NCBI RefSeq assembly: GCF_031755915.1
Contig: NC_083389.1
Location: 27,783,501-27,847,500 of the forward strand
DNA from: Ziziphus jujuba
Lineage: Eukaryota > Streptophyta > Magnoliopsida > Rosales > Rhamnaceae
Length of the DNA stretch: 64,000 nt
Direction: 5' to 3'
Shown here: in pieces, positions 54,351 to 64,000 of the stretch
How positions within the stretch are numbered: position 1 is the first letter of the stretch
Layout: each line of letters opens with the position of its first letter
Notes under the pieces: model-generated
Seen by the model: only the letters and a program-made list of their open reading frames with translations
What the model was told of the DNA's origin: nothing
The model's database searches: none
Program-made: the position numbers and the translations under genes

Positions 54351-56961
54351 TCTAATTAATATCTGATCCTCTGCTGCTGATTTTTTGTTATGTAATTTTG
54401 CTCTCTTTTGGGTCGGGAACTAGAGGGTACTGTGGCAGACCAAAGGGTTGGATTTTGAGGCATTATTAGTGGGATATTTTGGTAGATATCGTCGTTTTGT
54501 GTGGGTTTCTTTATCAACTACACGTGTTTTATAAAGGATTGACCAACTCATTCATTGGATAGTTATCTAATCTAAACGCTTCTAAAGATGACGATGATTA
54601 GGAATGCAATTTGTCCTGTACGACATGAGCTTCCACCGTGCATCCTCTTTAATGGGATAGTTTTTTTCTAAAAAATTGGGATTATGGGAGGAATTTAGAG
54701 TAAAGGTTTAAAACTCGAATGGGGATGGAGAATAAACATTCCGTTTCAAATTCGGTCAAGTATATGTATTTATTTTTTAAATTTTTTTTTTTACTTTCAT
54801 TTATATAAAATATTAATTTTTTCTTTTCTTATAAGTTCCAACATTAAATTTTTAATTTTAACTGCCGATATTGATGTATTTTATTATATTTTTATTGTAT
54901 TTTGATCAATTTATTTATATTTTATTCATAAAAAAAATGATATAAATTTTTCAAAAAAAATTATATAAATGAAAAAAAAAAACAAAGGGGAAAATCGACC
55001 CGTCCTATCTCCGATTGGTGAATCTCTATTTCCACCCTGCCTAACATGAAAAACCACGATGACAGAATAGAAAATTCTCCTCGAAGATGGAGATGAAATT
55101 TTAAAAACCGATCTCATCCCATCTTGATGACATTCCTAACGATGATGTATGGCATTCTGCGTGGCTAAACACTCATATCTTATATACAACTACTGTATGT
55201 ACATATATTATACTATATTTTTGTACCAAAAAAAAAAATACATATATATATAGATATTAGATTATATTATTGTATTTGCTTAAGGTTTAAGCATTTTCCA
55301 TTCATAGGAGAAAAAAATAAAATAAGAGGAAAAATAAAAGGCCCCTAAATTATTGCATATTTTGCACACTAATAAAATGCCTTTTTGTTACCAAATATAA
55401 CATATGAAAAAAGTGCAAAATTAAGTCTGTGGTGATTGGAAAAGAAGAGTGAATAGTGGTTGAGATTTCTTGGAAGATGATAGCATTAGATAGCAGCGGT
55501 CAGAGTATAACTGGTTACTGTATGTGAATTGCTATGATAATTTACACAGCAATTGGTTGAAGGGTTGGCGAAGGTTTTTTGAGTTAATTTGGTGAAAAAC
55601 TGGGTTTGGTATATGAAATTTTCAACGATTATTGGATATACACCTTCCAAGAGTTGACTTTTAGGTGAGTCTTCCTCCATATTCCATATATATATATATA
55701 TATATATAGAATGCTAAAATACACAAAAAAAATATAAAAAAAAAATGGAAATTTACATGATGAAGTTGGTGTCGTGTTGGACTGTATTTATTTTATATAT
55801 ATTTTTATTTTTTTAATAATATCTAATAATCTAAACCTTGCAGGCTAAGTTTTGAACCATTGAGAGTGTCAAAACCCTGTTGTTTTCCACGTGTTTAAGA
55901 CATTCCATGGTCTCTTACGCACAGAGAGATAGAGAGTTGAAAGAGATTGAAATTCATAATAAATAATTTTGATGGATAAATGCGTTTCAACCTTGTGCTT
56001 TTATTATGTTTCCAGTGTTTATTTGTGAGACAAAAGGGTTAGGATATGTGACGCACATTTAACCACCGTAGAGATAGATGTGGTAGATAAAGTATTGTAC
56101 ATGATTTTGTAAAAGATTTTTATTTTTTTGTTTTATTATTTATTTTGCCAAGAGCATGGAAAAGGACATGACCATGCATTTACCTCCTTATGCCATTATA
56201 CATGAATAATATTACAAGACTCGATGCTGACGTGTTTTGGCATGAGCATGCGTCTCCTACATGCACAATAACTCATTTAAAAAAAAAAAAATTGATTTTA
56301 AATCAGAGAGTATTCAAATTCACTATTATTTATGAACGGAAATTATTATGAGTGTCTTTTCAAATTGTATTATTTTATATTGTTACATTTTAATTAACTT
56401 TTAAGAAAAGATTAATAAAACAAAACCGAAGGTAAAAAAAAAATCCAAAAAAACGAAAGAAAAAAAAAACTTAAAATAATATTGGGCCATCAATGAAAAT
56501 AAATATCATGTAAGTAAGGCCCAACTTACGAAAAAACCCAAAAAAAAAAAAAAAAAAAACTTGAAAGGTGAATGGGCTGGCTTACGAATACCAGCCCAGA
56601 GAAATGAAGAGGAGACAGAACCCTAACCCTAGATCGGAGTACTTCACTGCACGTGAGAAGCAGCTGACGAGGAAATGCAGAATAGGGCGCCGCAATGACT
56701 CTTTTAGCACGAAAATACAATTTCTCTTACCAGGACCGTCCGATCTCATGACACGTCATCAATCCGCGTGAACCAGCGTTTCAACGGTTCAGATCAATGG
56801 TTGCAGAGCTACTGGTAGAGGGAACGAAGAAGCTCCTCTCTTCTCTCTCTCTCTCTCCCAATCTCTCCCTCTCTCTCTCCTTGCTTGGTATTCCAATTTC
56901 TTCTAGTTTGTTTTCCCTGTAAAATCCAATTTTCTTTGGAAACTTTAGCTGAGTTGTGAAG
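54351..56961. promoter_or_regulatory. Intergenic DNA and promoter of the acidic protein gene
   Basis: Mostly A/T-rich with (AT)n at 55688-55708. Near 56570-56635 there is gggctggcttacg..ccagccca and a telo-box (accctaaccctag), then a CT-rich leader at 56833-56880. These fit the core promoter and 5' UTR of the gene starting at 56962. No other gene is supported. Confidence 0.5.
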
Positions 56962-58975
56962 ATGAAGGTTATGGATGAAGTAGTGGAGGAAAACGAAGTA
57001 AAGAAATTGAATGAAGAAGAAAACGATGAGACAGAGGACAGCCTTGAATATGAGGAGGAAGAGGACGGTGATGATGATGAAGAAGAGGACGATGATGATG
57101 GGGATGAAGATGATGATGATGACGACGACGACGATGAGGACCAAGAGGATGATGATGTGCAGGAGGTTGTACAGTCCTCCGGTGGTCCCCCTGTTCAGTC
57201 GGTAGACGACGACGACGATGAGGACGACAACGAGGATGAAGATGACGAAGAAGGCGATGGTGATGACGATGACGACGACGACGATGGAGACGACGACGAT
57301 GACGAAGACGGAGAAGCTGAAGAGGTAAAATAGCCACAACCTATTTTTCCTTTTTCAATTTTACGGTTATTTTCTACTTAGGAGATTTTCTTACAAGTTT
57401 TCTTTACCTTGTTAAAAAGATTTCAGATCTGGAGCATGGTAACCGGTTCTTAAAATTTAAGGTTTACAGAAATAATAGTAGATTTGCTTTGTAATAAATT
57501 CATTTATTTTTCTCCATATGTTATTTTTGTGCGTATGATTTAGATTCTATGTATTCTCAGATCTGTTTCACAAATTTTTATTTTTATTTATTTTTTAAAA
57601 AATTCCCCTCAAGCGGTATCAATTTCTTTATAGATTCGTTGACTGAGGTTATGTGTTTTTGCTGTTTTACATTCTTAATATGTAGAATGGTGGTAGGTTT
57701 TACAGATCTGGAGCTCTCTATCATGGTTCAGTGAATTTTAATTTAGTTTGAAATTTGTCTTGTGCATATGGTCTTACTGTTATCTTACCCCATGTGATTC
57801 ATTTAGTAGAATTATGAGTCAATTTTTAGGTGTAGTTTATGGATAATTATGGTTAAATGTTTTAAGATTGTTCCCCTTGTTGTTATAGAATGATGTTAGT
57901 CGTGATGTGGAAATATTTCGCCCTTCATGATGTCCCTAAGTTTATAGTTGACTTGTCTAAAGGATACTGTATTGGTTGTAGGTATTCTATCTGTGTGTAT
58001 TCAACTAAGTTTTTAATTCGAGTATAGGCTAAGTTTTCATAGTTTGTGAGTTTTTAGTTCGAGTATAGGCTATCTCTAAGTTTTCATACTTTGCCCTTCA
58101 TTTTTCTTTTAAACTAATCAATACTAAAAATATTGATTGAACGAGAAAGACATGAATATATCGGCAATATTGAGGCTTCTCTACTATGGTGTTTCCATAC
58201 AAGTCCCCCATTTTAATTGGTACGTACCATGAAATATTTTTTATTCTTACTTCTCCACTGTAGGCCTTATTTATATATGACCCCTTTCGATAAAGTAAAT
58301 CAGACTTTTACTTTGCTTCTGGTTGCTCATGGCGCCAGTGTTACTCTTATTTAATGCATGCTGGATTCCATGGTCTAATTTGTTCTTTTTTTGATGATGA
58401 TTCATATCATCAGAAAGTTCACCGATCATGTGCAGAGGGTACAAAATTTAGTTGAGTTGAATATGTATCTTTTAAGTTTTCATTATTGAGAAATCAAGAT
58501 AATTTTGGAGCTTCTGTAGCTGTTTTGATTTAATTAACATATTTGAATAACTAGAACAGTTTATTAGTTGTTTCTTTCCAGTTTTTCTCTTTGAATTACA
58601 TCTTTTGTTCTATACTCGCTATGATGGATATTCATGCAGTGAGATTGTAAATCATCTTCTCAGTTGATATAGATCTTACTCTGTTTTGAGTCTGCCAGTC
58701 TAAGCTGATGTTGATAATTTCTTTTTACAAAATTATAGGAGGATATGGGTACCGAGTACCTTGTCCGGCCGGTGGGCCGTGCTGAGGACGAGGAAGATGC
58801 CAGTGATTTTGAACCAGAAGAGAATGGAGAGGATGAAGAAATTGACGAGGAGGATGAAGATGAAGGTGATGATGGTGGGAAGATTGAGGCACCACCAAAG
58901 AGAAAGAGGTCAGATAAAGATGATTCTGATGGCGATGATGGTGGAGAGGATGATGAGAGACCATCCAAAAGATAG
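56962..58975 (+). CDS. Highly acidic, probably nuclear protein (2 exons, 199 aa)
   Basis: Exons 56962-57324 and 58739-58975, separated by a 1.4-kb intron. Asp and Glu dominate most of the protein; long Asp runs lie at about residues 44-60 and 76-118. The second exon begins EDMGTEYLVRPVGRAEDEED, the only low-acid, motif-like part, and the protein ends with a basic cluster (PPKRKRSDK) and RPSKR that look like nuclear localisation signals. Such plant proteins are often auto-named after spermine-binding or VHS3-like proteins, which says little. A histone- or polyamine-binding role is possible but only inferred. The acidic repeats are GAT/GAC/GAG triplet arrays and may vary in length between individuals. 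Confidence 0.8.
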
Positions 58976-59654
58976 GGCTTGACCCCTTTTTGGTATGAGG
59001 AGTGACCATTGATAAAATAGGTCAATCTTTCTTGCTCTCTTTTAATCTCATCTCCTCTATGTAGAAAAAGAAGGGTAGGATGCTTCCTGAATTCTATTTT
59101 TTTTTTAATTCCTGTTGCTGTATTATCATGGTGCAGTATAATTAGGGCTATAAGTTACAAATTTTATCTGCTAATGCTTTAGTAATTTGGGGGTATGGAA
59201 AAGCTATTGAAAAAAAGCTGGTTTAGGGTTTATTGTAAGTTTCAGAACTCTTAGATAAGTCTTTATGTAGACTTTTGATGTTCTCATTTAATAGGTTGGT
59301 TGCAGGCTTTGTAGGTAGATTCCTTTGTGCTTCTAATATTTGGTTGGTTGGATGTTTGGTGGTTGTTATGGTTCCATATAATGAGTCATGGTAATTATTA
59401 TTATTATTATTAATAACTCTCTTATTATGTCTGTCTGTATGAACTGAATGAGATCATTATCTTTGGAGGATTGGTTGGTGGAAAATTGAAAATCTTGTCT
59501 GCCTTATCCTTTGTTGTGTTGTGGGTGTGGATCGAATTATTTTTTTATTGTTCCTTTAGAACGATAGCAATGCTTGTTTTCATGTTTGTGGGGAATCTGT
59601 CCCAAATATGATTACAGAAATGCCCATCATATAAGTATCGATGATTTCTTTCAT

Positions 59655-59704
<50 letters not shown>

Positions 59705-60793
59705 TTTATTATTTTTAGGTGATAAGAGGGTCGTGGGGATGGGGTGGAGAGGTGAGAGACCTGGGCCCTGATTTGTGGTTGTGTTTTTTGAATAGGGTGG
59801 GATGGCAAATTTTGGAACCGAACCGGACTCAATAGACTATTCTAACAATGACGGTGTCTGTGGCCTAGGGGGACTCGAGCCGTTGGTGGCTTTTGCAACA
59901 CCCAAAACAAAAGGAAAAAAATAAAAAATAAAATAAAAAATAAAAAAAGTAGGGATTTAAAGAACTGAAAATGAGATATGTCCAATGAGCCGAGAGAGAT
60001 GCGTTAATAAAATTATTAATTAACAGAGGGGGCATATTTTGTAATACCCTTTTGGGTAAATTTTAAAAGTAGCCTGGCCATCTAATGCTATTCCATACAA
60101 GTTTGCCTACTTGCAAAGGAGTGGAGGAGTGGGGTCCTTTATATTCACATGCCTTGTCTCTTTCTTGTCGACGTGTGCCTTACCAATTTGCCATCGACAC
60201 TCTTTAGCCTTTCGAAAGACCCACAACAACACTCCCCAAACTTAAAAGGGGTCTTCTGGTCGATAAATATTGCTCCGGTCCTCCGGATAGATACTCTTTA
60301 TTTTTTTTTTTCTCTATATATTCATATTTTTTGTTGTCTTTTTTTTTTTTTTTTAAATTTAATAAATTGTTATGAATGGAATAATCGCTTGCTGACAAAG
60401 ATATTATTTGTTTATTGTGCGTGGAAGCAGATATGAGTGGGGGTGGGCGACAGTCATGGCCTGAGATCTGTCCAGTATGATGAAGAAGCGAAGATGATGC
60501 GGGACGTTGCGCAGAAGACGACGACGAAGATAAAAAGAAAGAAGAAAATGATGCACCACGTCAGCTGGTGATAGAGCGTGTAATGCAGATGAGCGCGTGG
60601 CTACCACTACTCCACCGTCTGCTGAGCTGCTACCTAACCTCAACCCCACACTATCGAAATCCTTTATTTAGCAAAAGAACAGGCTTATATTAAGAACCAC
60701 AAAGATAATACAACAATAATAAAAACTACCACATAACAACCTATAAATTCACCCCCGTGCCCCTCCAAAATAATAATAATAATAATAATAATA

Positions 60794-60881
60794 CAAACTC
60801 AAATGTCAAAGTTTGGAAACTATGAATTCAAAGGACACAAACTCAAATGTCAAGGTTTGGAAACTATGAATTCAAAGGACG
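60794..60881. repeat. 44-bp tandem duplication
   Basis: acaaactcaaatgtcaa(a/g)g..gaattcaaagga occurs twice head to tail with one mismatch visible. It follows a TAA microsatellite. Confidence 0.9.
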
Positions 60882-61075
60882 GAACAAACAAAATAAAGTT
60901 TAAAGATGGCAAATAATTTGGCAAAAAGTCCATAGATAAGAAACGAAACCAATGTGATTGTCATTAAAGAAGAATGGGAAGCAATAACATGGTAACATGT
61001 AGTGGTAGTGTTAGAAATATTATAGGAGACCCAGCAATCGTCCGTTATAAGTACTTCTTCATCCGTCGAGTATAC

Positions 61076-61272
61076 AAGTTTCTTAAGGACTTAAAAACGA
61101 GGGCTTAACCTGAAGAAAGTGTAGGCCCGCGACACTTAATACAACATAATTATCGTCTTCAACATAACTATTTTTCCTGTATGAACTTGAGGAAGATAAT
61201 TATGTTGTAAAAGTATAGTTGGCCTTTCCTCGTCTTCAGGTTAAGACTCCGTCAACAGTCCTTGAGAAACTT
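61076..61272. mobile_element. Imperfect hairpin, MITE/foldback-like
   Basis: Nested inverted repeats: aagtttcttaaggac (61076-61090) with gtccttgagaaactt (61258-61272); gcttaacctgaag (61103-61115) with cttcaggttaag (61233-61244); acaacataattatcgtcttc (61141-61160) with its near complement at 61189-61208. The arms pair over almost the whole length around a loop near 61165-61185. Confidence 0.65.
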
Positions 61273-62811
61273 AATAAGGTAAAAGATAATCAATAAATGA
61301 AGCTGCTGGTTAATATTTCCTCTACCATCTTTTCCATCCTCTTTCTATGTCTTATTCACCGTGCAGTGACATTCAATCGTTTTGCCGGAACGGCAAGTCG
61401 TTTGTTTATAATGGGTAAACCCATATTTTATAGTAGGGCATTCGGCCCACATTTGATGTTGGACTTGTATGGACCTAATTGTGTTGGGCTTAAACCCACA
61501 CCTATAAAGACCTTGGGCTTGGGAAAACTGTTAAATGGAGGATGAGTAATGTCAAAAGTTATGGTCGGGCTGCTAAATTTCATTGCTAATGAAATGGATT
61601 TGCGGCACAATCTACATCATGTCAACGTTTTTCTTTTTTTGAAAAATTGATAATAATTTGTGGATAGAAACTTCCATGCTTAATTTCGTAGGGTCTTGCT
61701 TCCGTTCTATAAATGGTGATCATCAATATTATTAATTAACAAATGTGGATATATGAAAATATTTTCAAATTTTGCCGACACAAAATTGATTATGATATTT
61801 GAACAACATAACATTTAGCCAATGGAAAGTTAACAGATCAACCATATCATATTCAAACACCCTTTTGATAGATATAAACAAATGCTTGCGTTACATATTG
61901 TTTGTTTTTGCTTTGGCCCATTTTATTTATCGAACAAATTATATATTGGTTGGATTTTTTTATATATAATATATGTTTATATATAGTTTCATTATAATTA
62001 CAAAATTTCGTATTTGGTAGATGATTTTAAGTAAGATAATTAACCATTTTCTGCGTCAAATAATTAATCTGTTCTTTTACAATACTTTGTATATGAAGTG
62101 TCATTTTCAAACTAGTTTTTTTTTTAATTATTTTTTTATATATAAATAAAAAAAAAAAATTTGTGGGTGCTCAAGCACAAGTTTAGAAAGTGACACATAA
62201 GGTGTTTTACCTTCATTTGACCTTCACTCCAAGCAAATCAGATAGGAAAATTTATAGATAGGACTTTGAATCTAGTCTTTTTATGAATAGTCTTGTTAGA
62301 CAATAGTTTTTTGTTGTGTAAATTGTTTTCAAAATCTTCAAGCTTAGCTCTAACCTTAAAAATTGCGGATAGAAATGTTTCCTAACAATAAACCAAGAAA
62401 ACACAAGTAAAAATAGAGTCAAACAGAAAAAAAGAAAAAAAGAAAAAAAAAAGAAGGTTGGTGAGTCATTATCCAGAGCCTTTTGATATTTATCAAATTT
62501 AAATAAATAAAAAGCTCATCCATAAAACCGTACGATCAAGATCAAAACGCAAAACAAGGCATGGGACCACCTCCATCCTCAAAATAGCAGAATAAGTTAA
62601 TATATATATATATATATATATAATTATTTAAATAATAATTTTTTTTTTGAAAAGTATTTAAATAATAGTTAGAACGGATGTCAGCATCACCGAAATTTAA
62701 GTAAATAAAAATAAAAAATAAAAACACGGAAATTCTCTCTCTCAACCAACCGTTCTCACAAACCATGAAGAGTTCACGGTTGGCCTGGAACCATTAAGCT
62801 TCTGCCACATG

Positions 62812-62842
62812 GCGTTTAAGGGTTCGTGCTGACATGTGGCAG
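62812..62842. promoter_or_regulatory. Inverted repeat CTGCCACATG / CATGTGGCAG
   Basis: A perfect 10-bp inverted repeat with an 11-base spacer, about 400 bases upstream of the RWA start. CACATG/CATGTG cores are bound by bHLH and NAC-type factors in plants; binding here is inferred. Confidence 0.35.
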
Positions 62843-63179
62843 ATGTTAAAGCGTGCCAGCCCAACGGGGAAATAAACGAATGCACGAGTTGGGCAGAGTA
62901 GCATATTTTTTCCTTTTTGTGCAATTGAACCGTCAGTCATTACTCTTTTGCGTCAGCGTCATTCTCTGCTTCGCACTCGTTTTTCATCTTCTTTCTTCCG
63001 ACACTTTCTCGTATATACGAACACTTCCAGAATTTTTTCTCATTCTCAGCAAATCTAGGTTCCGAGATCTTTGTCCTCGAAAACAAAAAGTCCAGAATTT
63101 TCTCGGATCCGAGGAATGCTCGTTGATCTTTGTGTCTCTGCTTGGTGTCAGACTGAGTGACGGCTTTTGCCTTTTTCCA

Positions 63180-63216
<37 letters not shown>

Positions 63217-63232
63217 TTTTTTTTTTCTGAAA

Positions 63233-63904
63233 ATGGTGATATTTGGACCGATAACTCCTGGCCAGGTACTTTGGCTTTTGAATTTTTAGGCGCTTTGGTT
63301 CAGATCCCACCGCTGGCTGGTATTGAATTGGATTGTTTTTTTTTTTTTTGCCATTGCAGGTTTCGTTTCTGCTTGGGATTGTTCCTGTGATTGTGTGTTG
63401 GATTTACTCAGAGTTTTTGGAGTACAAGAGGAATTCAGTTGCTTCAAAAGTGTGAGTTGGACTATATGGTTTTGGAACTCAATGGTTCATGATGCTTCTA
63501 TATATTTTGAAAAAAAAAAAAAATTGTTGTTTAATTTGGTCCTAATCGAGGTTGTTTGTACTCTCTAGTAGGCATTCAGATGTCAATTTGGTTGAGTTAG
63601 TAAATGAGACTGTTAAAGAAGATGATAAAGCTGTTCTGCTTGAAGGTGGAGGCCTTCAATCCGCCTCTCCTAATGCTCGAACATCATCATCCTATGCATC
63701 TTCATCCCCTGTTATCAGGTTTCTAATCAACACCTCTTGAAATGCTTTTTAAGTTTCGAAAGTTTTTATTTTTAGCTGATAGATGTTTCAAAGTTTCAAA
63801 TTTTTAATATATTATATACATTAATCGATGGAATGTATCCTTGTTAGGTTCCTATTAATGGATGAGGCTTTCTTGGTTGAAAACCGGCTGACCCTTCGAG
63901 CTAT
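63233..63904 (+). CDS. REDUCED WALL ACETYLATION (RWA2-like) protein, 5' part
   Basis: RWA proteins are multi-pass Golgi membrane proteins needed for O-acetylation of xylan, xyloglucan and pectin. Visible exons are 63233-63265, 63360-63451, 63572-63718 and 63848-63904, phases consistent; the gene continues past the window. The sequence reads [31 protein letters not shown] (first membrane span), then the conserved [23 protein letters not shown] linker, and [18 protein letters not shown]. This order and wording match Arabidopsis RWA family N termini (TPGQVSFLLGV..WIYSE; LVELG; VLLEGG; ENRATLRAM). The start ATG lies directly after a (CT)n(AT)nTn leader. Assignment to RWA2 rather than another RWA is less certain. 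Confidence 0.88.
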
Positions 63905-64000
63905 GTAAGCATTTTGCTTGTATGGTAAAGTTGGGAATTGGGTCTTTTTACGAGTTTATTAGAATTTAGAATGTGATCTTCACATATCTTATTGGTTAAC

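Larger units (their letters stand above)
58976..63232. other. Intergenic region with repeats, promoter of the RWA-like gene at right
   Basis: No coding region is supported. Contents: (AT)n/T-run at 59656-59702, (TAA)n at about 60770-60793, a 44-bp tandem duplication, a hairpin element at 61.1-61.3 kb, (AT)n at 62601-62622, and a likely 5' UTR with (CT)n(AT)nTn at 63178-63227 just before the RWA start. Confidence 0.5.

Noticed and set aside
55486..55680. 64-codon minus-strand frame (MEEDSPKSQLLEG..)
   Set aside because: No recognised family, no splice continuation, and A/T-rich flanks. Too little support to list as a gene.
56809..57339. 176-codon and 122-codon minus-strand frames opposite the acidic gene
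   Set aside because: They are the complement of GAT/GAC arrays (poly Val/Ile or His/Arg). The plus-strand frame continues across a proper intron with conserved sequence.
60404..60649. 81-codon minus-strand frame in a GC-richer patch
   Set aside because: No family or start evidence. The composition shift alone is not enough.

Overview
This is plant nuclear DNA from a flowering plant, almost certainly a eudicot. The introns are AT-rich and the intergenic DNA is full of poly(A), poly(T) and (AT)n runs. The gene families include a class III peroxidase, FCA, REDUCED WALL ACETYLATION and a plant invertase-inhibitor cluster. I cannot name the species. No rRNA, tRNA, CRISPR array or prokaryotic gene was seen.

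Left part (0-24.4 kb), conserved housekeeping and developmental genes. A peroxidase 40 gene (+) converges on FCA (-), the RNA-binding, WW-domain regulator of flowering and 3'-end choice. FCA can be read as 18 exons over 10.3 kb, and its first exon has no usable AUG; a CUG in good context is the apparent start. A divergent promoter with telo-box and TGGGCC motifs separates FCA from a GPN-loop GTPase 1 (QQT2-like) gene (+). A 13-exon galactokinase gene (+) follows.

Middle part (24.8-32.4 kb), a decayed accessory region. It holds a two-exon fragment of a PP2A B'' regulatory subunit, two further exon-like pieces I cannot name, a 256-bp tandem array built around TCGGTAATTACCGA-type palindromes, and a minisatellite. 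A plant single-membrane-span protein gene (+) with a 5'-UTR intron follows at 33.3-34.7 kb.

35-52.6 kb, a tandem cluster of eight cell-wall/vacuolar invertase inhibitor (C/VIF, PMEI-domain) copies, all on the minus strand: six intact, one clear pseudogene and one with a C-terminal frameshift. Flanking DNA shows a block duplication of an A+B gene pair, a second duplication of C-type genes, and a relic of a third A block. One block copy is interrupted by a 2.28-kb DNA-transposon-like insertion that carries most of a p24-delta (emp24/GOLD) gene with its introns.

Right part (53-64 kb): mostly intergenic DNA with a strongly acidic nuclear-type protein gene (+, 57-59 kb), a MITE-like hairpin near 61.2 kb, and the 5' end of an RWA-type cell-wall polysaccharide O-acetylation gene (+) that runs off the window.

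I found no convincing new multi-gene system. The most informative signals are the non-AUG start of FCA with its 3.6-kb third intron, the gene-carrying transposon, the inhibitor cluster and the palindromic array.
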